This document shows positions 25,867-34,077 of a stretch of 64,000 nucleotides of DNA, one piece after another. The DNA is taken from the IMG/VR virus record IMGVR_UViG_3300027963_000061, positions 18,743 to 82,742 of that record, one strand, 5' to 3'. The notes beneath the pieces were generated by a model. That model was given only the letters and a program-made list of their open reading frames with translations. It did no database searches and was not told the origin of the DNA. Positions within the stretch are counted from its first letter, which is position 1; each line of letters begins with the position of its first letter. The position numbers were made by a program, and so were the translations under genes. Source of the DNA: a virus.

Positions 25867-26332
25867 TGACTTCAGAAAATCTCTTAGAGTATTGGACAAT
25901 AAGAGATTGGGTAAACAACGTGTTGAGACGTATCAGATTATATCTGCGATTACTCGTAGACCAAAGTTGGATGGTACACCTTATAAAGGTTGGTTGAACC
26001 ATCCTTGTACCATAATGTGGAAGGACCATGTTCCAGCTCTTAAGTTGTATTTGAACTATTCAATTGATGAATGGGTTGCACGAGGGTTCAAAAACACAAT
26101 GAACATGGAATCATTTGAGGAAGATATTGCATATCCTCATTGGTTTGGTAATGAGAAGTTTCATTCATCACATAGAGCAAATCTGTTGAAGAAGGAACCT
26201 GAGTTCTATAATCAATATGGGTGGACTGAAGACCCAACAAATCCTTATGTGTGGATGGATAAAGAAGGTAAGTGGTACGAACAACATTCAGGGGTTAAAG
26301 GAAGAGTATATTTGGAGGAATTGGTTTATTAA
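25844..26332 (+). CDS. Pyr_excise (MSMEG_6728-like) family protein
   Basis: The N-terminus (MQIFLPYNDFRKSLRVLDNK, then RLGKQRVETYQI), the NHPCTIMWKDH motif and the FHSSHRANLLKKEPEFY motif match the MSMEG_6728 branch of the Pyr_excise family that also contains T4 endonuclease V. Family members are small, and 162 residues is the normal size. A pyrimidine-dimer glycosylase activity is known only for the T4 branch, so base-excision repair is a reasonable but unproven role here. Confidence 0.7.
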   Translation: MQIFLPYNDFRKSLRVLDNKRLGKQRVETYQIISAITRRPKLDGTPYKGWLNHPCTIMWKDHVPALKLYLNYSIDEWVARGFKNTMNMESFEEDIAYPHWFGNEKFHSSHRANLLKKEPEFYNQYGWTEDPTNPYVWMDKEGKWYEQHSGVKGRVYLEELVY

Positions 26333-26342
26333 TCTATATTTG
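26311..26342 (+). promoter_or_regulatory. Bacteroidetes-type promoter
   Basis: TTTG at 26311-26314 and TATATTTG at 26335-26342 are 20 nt apart. The promoter serves the 26363 gene and probably the sigma factor gene behind it. Confidence 0.7.
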
Positions 26343-26362
26343 TAAAAACTATAATAAAAAAT

Positions 26363-26884
26363 ATGAAGAATTATTTGTTAACGGTTATTGGGAACTTTGA
26401 TTCCGAGGAACTTTGTCAGGATATGGCAATTTCATTAAGCCCGATTGTGGATTCACCACATATGAAATTTCAACATACAAAGGGTGTTCTTATCTTTCAT
26501 TTTGCGACAGAGGTTGACAAGACTGAGATATATGATTTTGTTACTGGTGTGTTTTTTGGTATCGCTGAAACGTTCATTTTGACAGAAATAACTGACAATG
26601 TGTCAGTTTGCATGCCTAAGCAGGTAAAAAATCATTTGTTTGATTTACAAAATGTAAGTGACGAAATAGATATGAATATAGACATGTCCCAAGTAAGAAA
26701 CAATTCTGAGATGTTTGGAGATGAAGAAGATGAGGACGATTTTGTGGCATTACTTTTGGGTGAGAAAGGTAAATTGTTTAATAAACCTACTTTAGACCAA
26801 ATTTTGGATAAGATAAATTCAAAAGGATATGAATCACTAACACCATTTGAACAAGACGTATTGGAGGACTACAGTAAAAACTAA
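26363..26884 (+). CDS. Hypothetical protein upstream of sigma factor, 173 aa
   Basis: The first 90 residues are a mixed alpha/beta domain with a strand-rich centre (GVLIFHFATEVDKTEIYDF). The C-terminal half is acidic and disordered (DEEDEDDFVALL) and ends in a helical unit (LDQILDKINSKGYESLTPFE, then QDVLEDYSKN) that resembles the short C-terminal motif DEILDKISxxGxxSLT found on many Bacteroidetes proteins. It lies 3 nt before the sigma gene, so it may regulate or accompany the sigma factor. No direct evidence supports that. Confidence 0.5.
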   Translation: MKNYLLTVIGNFDSEELCQDMAISLSPIVDSPHMKFQHTKGVLIFHFATEVDKTEIYDFVTGVFFGIAETFILTEITDNVSVCMPKQVKNHLFDLQNVSDEIDMNIDMSQVRNNSEMFGDEEDEDDFVALLLGEKGKLFNKPTLDQILDKINSKGYESLTPFEQDVLEDYSKN

Positions 26885-26887
26885 CAT

Positions 26888-27685
26888 ATGAAAGAAAAAT
26901 CAGCAATCCCTATTAATCAAGAAGAAATTAATTCCTATCTTAAAGACATTCGTAGAATTAAAGTAATGACTCCTGAGAGGGAACGAGAACTGGCACAAAA
27001 GATGTTGTCAGGTAAATTGGCATTATGTGAGAAACAAGAAATCCAAAAAGAATTGGTTGAGGGAAACCTTAGGTTTGTTATAACCGTAAGTAAGCAGTAT
27101 CAGAATCAAGGTTTGGATTTACCTGACTTGATTGCTGAGGGTAATTATGGGTTATTAAAGGCAATTGAAAACTTTGATTGGTCAAAAAATTTAAGATTTA
27201 TTTCTTATGCGGTTTGGTGGGTTCGTCAATCAATATTACAATCTCTTAATGAGAATGCAAGAACCATCCGTCTTCCAGTAAATGTGGTTCAAGAGCTACA
27301 TAAAGCTAAAAAAGATTTGGAATTAACAGGTACAGAATTGCCTGATAAGTTCACAAACTTACCTAAAGTTATTAATTTGGAAAATCCATTAAATGAGGAT
27401 GGCGATACCTTGATGGACATGTTAAGTAATCCAAACGCCGAATTGGCTGATGCTGGATTGTCCACGGAACAAACCCTCAAAGATAAATTATTGGGAATGC
27501 TTGATGTGTTGGATGAAAGAGAAAAAATTATTATCCAAGATTATTTTGGGTTATCTGGTTCAACCAGAACTCTTGAAGATATTGGTAATGACTTTGATTT
27601 AACCAAAGAAAGGGTACGACAGATTAAAGAAAAAGCTCTCCGAAAATTACGAAACGAGACGAGTAGTTTGTTTGATTATATGTAA
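26888..27685 (+). CDS. Sigma-70 family factor (Bacteroidetes RpoD-like)
   Basis: The protein keeps the full small-RpoD layout: a region 1.2-like start (INSYLKDIRRIKVMTPERE), region 2 with LVEGNLRFVITVSKQY and ISYAVWWVRQSI, region 3, and region 4 with LEDIGNDFDLTKERVRQI and KEKALRKLR. It closely resembles the main sigma factor of Bacteroidetes but is slightly shorter. Phage copies may redirect host RNA polymerase to phage promoters, and the TATTTAT boxes in this window are candidates for its target. It is expressed from a host-type promoter, which would suit an early-to-late switch. Confidence 0.9.
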   Translation: MKEKSAIPINQEEINSYLKDIRRIKVMTPERERELAQKMLSGKLALCEKQEIQKELVEGNLRFVITVSKQYQNQGLDLPDLIAEGNYGLLKAIENFDWSKNLRFISYAVWWVRQSILQSLNENARTIRLPVNVVQELHKAKKDLELTGTELPDKFTNLPKVINLENPLNEDGDTLMDMLSNPNAELADAGLSTEQTLKDKLLGMLDVLDEREKIIIQDYFGLSGSTRTLEDIGNDFDLTKERVRQIKEKALRKLRNETSSLFDYM

Positions 27686-27692
27686 TTTAGTT

Positions 27693-27722
27693 AAAAAGGT
27701 GTATTTATTTAATACACCTTTT
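27693..27722 (+). terminator. Terminator after sigma gene
   Basis: AAAGGTGTATT pairs with AATACACCTTT around TATTT, with A and T tails on both sides, so it could work in either direction. A TATATTTG box begins on its last T. Confidence 0.8.
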
Positions 27723-27729
27723 ATATTTG
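27722..27729 (+). promoter_or_regulatory. Bacteroidetes-type -7 box
   Basis: TATATTTG starts on the last T of the terminator. The -33 position reads GTG rather than TTG, so strength is uncertain. It would drive the operon from 27754. Confidence 0.45.
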
Positions 27730-27753
27730 AGGTTAAACTAAAAATTAAAAATT

Positions 27754-28035
27754 ATGAAAAAATTTATAGAAAATAACTTTGTGGTTATTGTATTGGTAAT
27801 TGCTTTATTAACATTCTTCAAAGGATGCGGTGATACAAGAGAGTTATCTAAAATCAAAAACGACATTAAGACAATTAAAGATTCAACTTATACTAAAGAT
27901 GAATTAAACAGACAACTTAGAATTTCAGGTCTTGAAGCAGAAAAAAGAATGATTCAAGCTACAGACAGAAAACTTCTTGATGTAAGAAGACAAACTGAAA
28001 TTGAAGATGAGATAAAAAGATTAAATACTAAATAA
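27754..28035 (+). CDS. Small membrane-anchored coiled-coil protein, 93 aa
   Basis: An N-terminal hydrophobic helix (NNFVVIVLVIALLTFFKGCG) is followed by a long charged coiled coil. The Cys after the helix could be a lipidation site, although the match to a lipobox is poor. It opens the lysis-type operon and abuts the multi-pass membrane protein. Confidence 0.5.
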   Translation: MKKFIENNFVVIVLVIALLTFFKGCGDTRELSKIKNDIKTIKDSTYTKDELNRQLRISGLEAEKRMIQATDRKLLDVRRQTEIEDEIKRLNTK

Positions 28036-28770
28036 ATGACTTGGATTGAAAAAAATCTTAAAAAGGTAATATACGTTGCCTTTTTAGTTCCAATCTTATT
28101 AGTTGCTCTTGTGTCAATTTCTCACGTAACAAAATGGTATGCTATATCTAACCCAACAAGTTGGTCGGTTTACTTATCAGTTGCTGTTGAAATTGCTGCG
28201 TTATCAACTCTTGCGGCTATAGCTGCACGAATGGGTAAAAAAGTGTATTTCCCATTTGCAATCGTTACACTTATACAATTCATCGGGAATGTATTCTTTG
28301 CTTATCAATACATTGATATCGCAAGTCAGTCTTTCAAAGATTGGGTTGACATGGTTGACCCATTAGTTCAATACTTAGGTGTTGAAAGTGGTGACTTTGT
28401 TGGCCATAAAAGATTCTTGGCATTTTTTGCAGGTGGAATGTTACCAATTATTTCTCTTTCATTTTTACATATGTTAGTTAAGTTTGAAGAAGAGGAGAAA
28501 AAGAAAGTTGTTACTTTAGACCCAAGCGAAATTGATATTGATAAATTAAGTATTGAAGCTGGGAAAAAAGAAAGAGAATTTGTTGACGACCCTCTTAGAG
28601 CAAGTCCTGACCAATTAGAAAAATTGGAAGACGTATTGGCTAAACTAAACGAACAAAAATTCGGAACCTTAACTGATGACCCTATATTTGAAGTTACAGA
28701 AGTCAAAGAACCAGAACCTAAACCAGGTCCCGTTAAAAAAGTCCTGAATTATTTAAGAAGAGATGCTTAA
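28036..28770 (+). CDS. Four-TM membrane protein, holin candidate, 244 aa
   Basis: Four hydrophobic segments lie in the first 155 residues (around 10-30, 45-65, 72-93 and 125-148). The C-terminal 90 residues are charged and cytoplasmic, with a Pro-rich end (KEPEPKPGPVKKVL). It overlaps the amidase gene by 8 nt. Position directly before an endolysin favours a holin-like or lysis-control role, but the large tail is unusual for a holin and the call is inference. Confidence 0.4.
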   Translation: MTWIEKNLKKVIYVAFLVPILLVALVSISHVTKWYAISNPTSWSVYLSVAVEIAALSTLAAIAARMGKKVYFPFAIVTLIQFIGNVFFAYQYIDIASQSFKDWVDMVDPLVQYLGVESGDFVGHKRFLAFFAGGMLPIISLSFLHMLVKFEEEEKKKVVTLDPSEIDIDKLSIEAGKKEREFVDDPLRASPDQLEKLEDVLAKLNEQKFGTLTDDPIFEVTEVKEPEPKPGPVKKVLNYLRRDA

Positions 28771-29371
28771 CATTGAAAAATATGGTGATTTTAAAGTTTT
28801 AGGAAAACACAAAAAGAAGACTAAGATAGTCTTATGTCATACATCAAGGGAGGTTGGGGAATACCTAACCTCCCTTAAATTTAGATGTAATGGTAAGTAT
28901 GATAGGATTCCTCATTATGTTATTACAAAAGAAGGGAAGGTTCTACAACTTCTTCCTGACCATGGATATACAAATTATTTTACGGATGATACTTTAAACA
29001 AAACTTCAGTGTTAGTTTGTTTAGAAAATTTAGGATGGTTGGAAAAGAAACCATTGACCAACTATTATATTAACTGGAAAGGGAGTATTTATAAACAACA
29101 GGTTTACGAAAAAAAATGGAGAGATTTCTTTTTTTGGGAACCATATACCTCAAGTCAACTTCAAGCGGCTGCGGGTCTATGTTTACAAATAGCAGAAGCT
29201 CTTCAGATAGAAAAGAGGTGTATTGGTCATAATGTTAAAGTTGACGGTTTAAAAAACTTTGACGGTATTTTAACCAAGAGTAACTTGGATACAAAATACA
29301 CAGACTTAAGTCCTTCTTTTGATTTCGCAGCCTTCACAAAATATATTGAAAATGAGCAATACGCACAATGA
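28763..29371 (+). CDS. Amidase_2-type endolysin (N-acetylmuramoyl-L-alanine amidase)
   Basis: The fold and zinc site of PGRP/T7-type amidases are visible: His 26 in IVLCHTS, a second His near 155 in CIGHNV, and an Asp near 181 in KYTDLSPSFDF, equivalent to the third ligand of AmpD-type enzymes. VCLENLGWL forms the core strand. At 202 residues it is a single-domain enzyme without signal peptide, so it needs a holin to reach the peptidoglycan. Membrane and spanin-like genes surround it. Confidence 0.8.
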   Translation: MLNIEKYGDFKVLGKHKKKTKIVLCHTSREVGEYLTSLKFRCNGKYDRIPHYVITKEGKVLQLLPDHGYTNYFTDDTLNKTSVLVCLENLGWLEKKPLTNYYINWKGSIYKQQVYEKKWRDFFFWEPYTSSQLQAAAGLCLQIAEALQIEKRCIGHNVKVDGLKNFDGILTKSNLDTKYTDLSPSFDFAAFTKYIENEQYAQ

Positions 29372-29924
29372 AAGGTATGATGAGATTAAATATCTCTTAA
29401 AAAAATCACGAGTTTTACTTGAACAAGAAACTCAAATTAATGTTGCCAAAGATTTGGAATCAAGAATTAAGCAGGACAGTAACTATGATACTGCTGAAAC
29501 TGATATTGAGAAAGGTGAACAACCAACTCAAAATGATAAGACACAGAAGTATAGAATATCTGGTGGAATTTTGGCATTACATGGTAATAATAGAGGTGAT
29601 TTAGATATCACTTCTGATGAAAAAATTGCTTTCCAAGAGACAATGGATGAGTTTGTCAATGAGGTATCAGACCTTGTGGATTTTAATGTGTTAAACGTTT
29701 ATAAAAACAACGTTGAGTGGTCAGGTAAAGTTATTGACGAAGATTTAGAATTTATTTTTACTATCGGAGAAGATAGTGGAATTTATATTAATGGTCAGAT
29801 GGTTAAAGTTGACCAAGAGTTTTTAACTATGATAAATAAACTTCAACAATTCTACCAAAAGTTCAAATCCAAATGGGGTAAGGTACTTGCGAGTAGAAAG
29901 AAAACAAAAGAATCTCCACAATAA
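29352..29924 (+). CDS. Putative internal or virion protein, 190 aa
   Basis: I start at ATG 29352 (MSNTHNERYDE), which overlaps the amidase stop by 20 nt. Residues 12-27 (IKYLLKKSRVLLEQE) resemble the shared N-terminal peptides of the presumed cargo proteins. A disordered stretch (GEQPTQNDKTQ) precedes an alpha/beta domain in the C-terminal half. No family is recognised. Confidence 0.45.
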   Translation: MSNTHNERYDEIKYLLKKSRVLLEQETQINVAKDLESRIKQDSNYDTAETDIEKGEQPTQNDKTQKYRISGGILALHGNNRGDLDITSDEKIAFQETMDEFVNEVSDLVDFNVLNVYKNNVEWSGKVIDEDLEFIFTIGEDSGIYINGQMVKVDQEFLTMINKLQQFYQKFKSKWGKVLASRKKTKESPQ

Positions 29925-29925
29925 C

Positions 29926-30285
29926 ATGCAAACAGTATTAAACTTCCTTAAAGGAAATTACAAAACATTACTCAAAGTAGTCTTTGGATTATTCATTCTT
30001 TACTATTTGATATTCTTCTTAACACCAAGAGTTCAAATGGCGGCAGATGAGAAGGAAAAGATTGACTCTTTAACTCAAATGATAAAAGGAATTGAGTTAG
30101 AACAAAAGAAACTTGATAGCAATATCACAAGTTATAATCAAAAAATTGATGAGGTTGATAACCACATTGATAAAATTAAAGGTCAAAAGACCATTGTAAA
30201 AGAAATATACCATGAAAAAATTAATAGTGTTGACAAGCTTACTGTTCGTGAGCTCGATAGCTTTTTCACAGACAGATACAAGTAG
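29926..30285 (+). CDS. Inner-membrane coiled-coil protein, i-spanin candidate
   Basis: The 119-residue product has a short cytoplasmic start, one transmembrane helix at about 16-34 (VVFGLFILYYLIFFL) and a periplasmic coiled coil to the end. That topology fits an i-spanin (Rz-like). The next gene begins inside its 3' end in another frame and codes for an exported protein, as in Rz/Rz1 arrangements. Start 29926 follows the previous TAA by 1 nt. Confidence 0.5.
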   Translation: MQTVLNFLKGNYKTLLKVVFGLFILYYLIFFLTPRVQMAADEKEKIDSLTQMIKGIELEQKKLDSNITSYNQKIDEVDNHIDKIKGQKTIVKEIYHEKINSVDKLTVRELDSFFTDRYK

Positions 30286-30622
30286 TAATGTAAAATGCTT
30301 TCCAATCCCAGTTGTTAAACAAATTATGAAAGATTTATTGAGTGGTGATGAGGCTAAAGTACAGTTAAAATTAACTGAAGGACAATTACATCAAACTGAA
30401 CAAAAGGTTGTATTAAAAGATAGTGTTATCAATACAATGAAATTCAAAGAAATTAACTATCTAACAATCATTGATGCTGAAAAACAAAAATTCGGTATTG
30501 TAGAAAATTATTCTAAGAAACTTGAATGGGACTTAAAGAAAGAAAAAGTTAAGGGTAAATTCAAGTCAATTCTTGGTACAGGTGTTATAGCTGTATTAAC
30601 GTTTTTCTTAATAACAAAATAA
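30212..30622 (+). CDS. Exported protein overlapping the i-spanin candidate, 136 aa
   Basis: A signal peptide (MKKLIVLTSLLFVSSIAFSQ) is followed by a mature part with one early Cys (NVKCFPIPVVKQIM), a coiled region and a C-terminal hydrophobic helix (ILGTGVIAVLTFFLI). The first 74 nt overlap the preceding gene out of frame. This suggests the outer partner of a spanin pair, but the C-terminal membrane helix and the absence of a lipobox directly after the signal are atypical. Confidence 0.5.
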   Translation: MKKLIVLTSLLFVSSIAFSQTDTSSNVKCFPIPVVKQIMKDLLSGDEAKVQLKLTEGQLHQTEQKVVLKDSVINTMKFKEINYLTIIDAEKQKFGIVENYSKKLEWDLKKEKVKGKFKSILGTGVIAVLTFFLITK

Positions 30623-30867
30623 TGGCACTTACATCATCAGAAAAAAACGAAATAGAAGTTATTATACGTAAAGAAATTAAAAACTTTATGGGTAATAATA
30701 CTGTTAAACAGTTTGAAGATAAACTTATGGATAGAATCCAAAAGGAAATCAAAAGAGGCAAATTGGAAGGAGACATTAAAGATATTACCCTTAGAATGTT
30801 CCGTGAGTTTTATCAATTCATGTGGATGAATAGGAGCTATTGGGAACCAAGACTTAAAAACGCGTAA
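30622..30867 (+). CDS. Small helical charged protein, 81 aa
   Basis: The protein (MALTSSEKNEIEVIIRKEIK) is Lys/Glu-rich and all helical, ending in an aromatic patch (YQFMWMNRSYWEPRL). It shares a base with the previous stop and is followed by the next gene after 2 nt. Similar short proteins occur near the internal-protein genes of T4-like phages, but I cannot name it. Confidence 0.5.
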   Translation: MALTSSEKNEIEVIIRKEIKNFMGNNTVKQFEDKLMDRIQKEIKRGKLEGDIKDITLRMFREFYQFMWMNRSYWEPRLKNA

Positions 30868-30869
30868 AC

Positions 30870-31553
30870 ATGACAAATTCATCGGGAGAACAATTTAAAA
30901 AAGGATTAGACAAATCATTTTCTAACATTAAGTTAAATAGTGATACTATGATTGACTTAATGAGTGCAAAACAAGGTGTTAAAGAAGAAGACGACATGAG
31001 TGAAGAATGGAGTGAAAAGTATAAAAAATCTATAGATTGTTCACATCCAAAAGGATTCAGTCAGAGAGCACATTGTCAGGGTCGTAAGAAAAAAGATAAA
31101 TCTGAGACTAAAGAAGCTACGGGTTCAGGTTCTGCGGGGGCATTCTCAGCACCAGTGTTTGGTGGTGATGATGCGTTTTGGGATAGAAGTCGTAAAGAAA
31201 CTCCTGAATTAAAAGAGAATGATAGTAAGAAAGTTGAAGCAACTGAAGCAACAGGTTCAGGTTCGGTAGGTGGTTATTCATCACCAGCAATGTGGGCTAA
31301 ATCAACTAAAAAGAAAGATTGGGGGCCAAGCAGAAAACCACAATTTCCTGGCGGTAAGTTTGTTTCTGTTAAAGATAAATGTACAAAATTCCCGTATTGT
31401 AATAAGGGAGACATAAACGCACTTAATATTTCAAAGAACGAGGCGGTTGCTGAAGCAATTAAGAATGTGTCAAAGAAAATGAATGTAAGCGAAAATGTTA
31501 TCAAAGCAATTTTGGAACATGAGTACGAAAAACTAAGCAAAAGAGCTAAATAA
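30870..31553 (+). CDS. Putative head-internal or core protein, 227 aa
   Basis: The protein is lysine-rich and low complexity. The segment EKYKKSIDCSHPKGFSQRAH followed by CQGRKKK is a motif I associate with marine and jumbo myophage proteins. A unit of the form EATGSGSxGxFSxP occurs twice (near residues 90 and 128). A C-terminal helical segment ends in LEHEYEKLSKRAK. It lies directly upstream of the acidic core candidate under the lysis operon. Head-internal location is inference. Confidence 0.45.
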   Translation: MTNSSGEQFKKGLDKSFSNIKLNSDTMIDLMSAKQGVKEEDDMSEEWSEKYKKSIDCSHPKGFSQRAHCQGRKKKDKSETKEATGSGSAGAFSAPVFGGDDAFWDRSRKETPELKENDSKKVEATEATGSGSVGGYSSPAMWAKSTKKKDWGPSRKPQFPGGKFVSVKDKCTKFPYCNKGDINALNISKNEAVAEAIKNVSKKMNVSENVIKAILEHEYEKLSKRAK

Positions 31554-31556
31554 AGA

Positions 31557-31564
31557 TATTTATA
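31557..31564 (+). promoter_or_regulatory. TATTTAT-class late promoter candidate
   Basis: TATTTATA lies 12 nt before the ATG of the large acidic/basic protein gene at 31577, immediately after the previous stop. Confidence 0.5.
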
Positions 31565-31576
31565 TAAAAAAAACCA

Positions 31577-33307
31577 ATGAGTAATTTCAAAAACAATATT
31601 GACAACTTAGTTTCCAAAATTTTAAATGAGGAAATTGAAAATAAAGTAAAACAACTAACCGAGACACAAGGAGAGTGGATGGAGGTTGAAACTAAAGAAG
31701 CCCTTAAAGGAGGACAAAAGAAATTAGATGTTGCAGAACCTAAAGGTAAACTTGATGCTGCTGATTTCAAAAAACTTAGAGATAAGAAAAAAGAAACTAA
31801 AGAATCTGAAGAAATGGACGAGTGGTTTTTCTTTGATGACGAAGAAGAAGACGAATCAACACCTGGCGATTACGAAGGTGATGAAGATGCAGAAGATGAA
31901 GCTGAAGAATTATCGGCTCAAGAACCTACGTACGTAGGTAAAGGTTTATCTAATAACAAACCAGGAAAAATGTTTGGCTCATTTGATGATGAGCATGGAT
32001 GGTTTGATGATAGTGACAGAGCATTCAAAGGAAATTTTGATTTTGATTATGATGAAGAAGAATTTGGTGATTTGGATTCATTACTTGCTAAACATGGTAG
32101 AAATCAAAAATGGTTTGCACCTAATGACGGACAAAGATTTTTTAAATCATATCAAGATAAATTTGGTGGTAAACCATTCAGAGTTAGAACTCCAAAAGGA
32201 TTAGAAGAAGAAGCTGAAACTGAAGAAGGAAATGCATTCTCAGGAGCTTTAGACAATGCTAGAAAACATCATGAAAAAAGTTTTAAAGTTGATGGTCACA
32301 AATATCCTGTTAAAGAAGCTGAAGAAAAATGGATTCAAAAAACAGGTATGAAAAAAGGTGCATTACATAAGAAATTAGGTGTACCTGAAGGAGATAAAAT
32401 CCCTCAATCTAAATTAAAGTCTTTGAAGAAAGAATTAATGAAGAAAGGAGAAGGTGATAAGAAATTATCAGCAGCAGACGATAAATTATTAAAACAAGTT
32501 AATTTGGCATTAACTCTTAAAGGACTTAAAGAAAGTCAAAATTCTTTACAACTAACAGAAGACGAATTAATTGACTTAATTGAAAAACTAGTGATTGAAC
32601 AAAAAGTTAAAGACACCGACGAAAAAGATAATATTTCAAAGAAACAACCCGAAGGTTTGAAAAAAACAATCAAGGCACAAGACGGTTCTAAAAAAGAGAA
32701 TGACGATTATGCTAAAGAGGTTGTAAAGAAAATGAAAGATTATGTAAAGGCAGGTTCAAAAGGTGAGTACACAGAAAATCCTGAAGAATTCCCAAGAAGT
32801 AATTATCAAATGGATAAAGATGCTAAGATTATGAAATACACACCATCTGAAGCTGTTGATGAATATATTGAGGCTTTTTCATATCCTGGAATGACAAACT
32901 TAGTTTACGATGAAATCAAACCTGATGATAAAAGAATTGATAAGCAATTAAAAGGTGATTCAATGTTTGGTAACGCTGTTACAGATAAAGACGGTAAGGC
33001 ATTAGGTAATGTGGTACCAAGTAAAGTTGGAGATAGATTCAAAAAGAATTATGACGAAAATTTATATGGTGCGGAACAAATGAAAGCATCTTATAAAAGA
33101 CAACCACAACCTGTTGAAGTGGAAGGAGGTGGAACTAAAGGTTCGTTAAAATCAAAAAAAGGGGCTGACAAACCAAGTTCAATTGCAAAGGCAAGTAAAA
33201 TTCTTAATTCATTAGATGAATCTAAGGAAAATAAGAAAGAAAAACTTGTTAACGAAGAGATGAGTAAGATGAAAAATTTGATTTCTTATAGTAGAAAAAC
33301 TCAGTAA
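31577..33307 (+). CDS. Acidic/basic low-complexity protein, capsid core or scaffold candidate, 576 aa
   Basis: Acidic stretches (DDEEEDESTPGDYEGDEDAE) alternate with Lys-rich ones. Near residue 13 the sequence LVSKILNEEIENK, and near residue 330 LTEDELIDLIEKLVIEQ, both match the putative targeting peptide seen at the N-termini of other late genes, and the C-terminus has a third similar piece (KLVNEEMSKMKNLI). T4 core and internal proteins have comparable composition and cleavage motifs. A TATTTATA box precedes it and a terminator hairpin follows. The core or scaffold role is inferred from these properties. Confidence 0.5.
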   Translation: MSNFKNNIDNLVSKILNEEIENKVKQLTETQGEWMEVETKEALKGGQKKLDVAEPKGKLDAADFKKLRDKKKETKESEEMDEWFFFDDEEEDESTPGDYEGDEDAEDEAEELSAQEPTYVGKGLSNNKPGKMFGSFDDEHGWFDDSDRAFKGNFDFDYDEEEFGDLDSLLAKHGRNQKWFAPNDGQRFFKSYQDKFGGKPFRVRTPKGLEEEAETEEGNAFSGALDNARKHHEKSFKVDGHKYPVKEAEEKWIQKTGMKKGALHKKLGVPEGDKIPQSKLKSLKKELMKKGEGDKKLSAADDKLLKQVNLALTLKGLKESQNSLQLTEDELIDLIEKLVIEQKVKDTDEKDNISKKQPEGLKKTIKAQDGSKKENDDYAKEVVKKMKDYVKAGSKGEYTENPEEFPRSNYQMDKDAKIMKYTPSEAVDEYIEAFSYPGMTNLVYDEIKPDDKRIDKQLKGDSMFGNAVTDKDGKALGNVVPSKVGDRFKKNYDENLYGAEQMKASYKRQPQPVEVEGGGTKGSLKSKKGADKPSSIAKASKILNSLDESKENKKEKLVNEEMSKMKNLISYSRKTQ

Positions 33308-33335
33308 AAATTCACAATTATAATTATTTAACTAT

Positions 33336-33369
33336 ATTCTCCATAGATATGTCTATGGAGAATTTTTTT
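33336..33369 (+). terminator. Terminator hairpin enclosing the next start codon
   Basis: ATTCTCCATAGA and TCTATGGAGAAT form a perfect 12-bp stem with the loop TATG, followed by seven T residues. The loop contains the first ATG (33349) of the next reading frame. Confidence 0.85.
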
Positions 33370-33813
33370 AATTGGATGTCCAAACCAGTCCCTAAAGATG
33401 AAGTTATTATTTGGTTCAATGTTCATAATATGAATTATGAAAAAATTGAACTATTCGGTGATATTTTTAAATCACTGAATCAAATTGTGCTCGATACCTA
33501 CATGGGTGATGATATTAAGGAAACAAAAATATCAATGACACTTGAGGATAAGGAACTACATTTTGAATGGTGTTGGAAAAAAACTATTGATGACTTTATG
33601 AAAGAGGGGATTGAAATTAATTCCGAAGGAGAACATAAAAATTATTTTAAAGGATTTTATTTAGATACGTTTTATAATCCCAATGAGAAAAATGTCAGAG
33701 ATGAAATACCTACTTTCGTATATGATGTTTTTGATGTTGACAAACAATTTACAAAATCAGATTTAGACATATTAACCGAACTTTATAAGTTGTTGGAAAA
33801 AAATATAGAATGA
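33349..33813 (+). CDS. Hypothetical protein, 154 aa
   Basis: The protein is acidic and alpha/beta (KDEVIIWFNVHNM, KELHFEWCWKKTIDDF) with no recognised family. Three in-frame starts exist: 33349 lies in the terminator loop, 33355 in its stem, and 33376 (MSKPVPKDEV) after the T-run. The last may be the true start if the hairpin terminates upstream transcription, which would give 145 residues. No clear promoter is seen. Confidence 0.55.
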   Translation: MSMENFFNWMSKPVPKDEVIIWFNVHNMNYEKIELFGDIFKSLNQIVLDTYMGDDIKETKISMTLEDKELHFEWCWKKTIDDFMKEGIEINSEGEHKNYFKGFYLDTFYNPNEKNVRDEIPTFVYDVFDVDKQFTKSDLDILTELYKLLEKNIE

Positions 33814-33894
33814 AAAAAACCTCATTTCTATTTACACCAGCATAATAAAAGTTAATATTTTCATATTAATAAACAACTTTAATAATTTCAAAAG

Positions 33895-34077
33895 ATGGAA
33901 ACATTAGAAAAAATCAAAGAATTAACTGAAGTTCTTTCTGTTGACAGTACCAAATTCTTCAAAGGAAATAAAAGTGCTGGTACAAGAGCAAGAAAAACTG
34001 CACAAGAACTAAAGGCTCTCTTACAAAAACTAAGAGGTGAAATTCTAGAACACAACAAGACAGGCGAGAATGCATAA
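33895..34077 (+). CDS. Hc1-like histone H1-family protein, 60 aa
   Basis: The short Lys/Arg-rich helical protein contains FKGNKSAGTRARKTAQELKA, the signature of the small histone H1-like proteins of Bacteroidetes and Chlamydia Hc1. Host versions bind and compact DNA. It could act on phage DNA or mimic the host protein. It overlaps the next gene start by 8 nt. Confidence 0.75.
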   Translation: METLEKIKELTEVLSVDSTKFFKGNKSAGTRARKTAQELKALLQKLRGEILEHNKTGENA

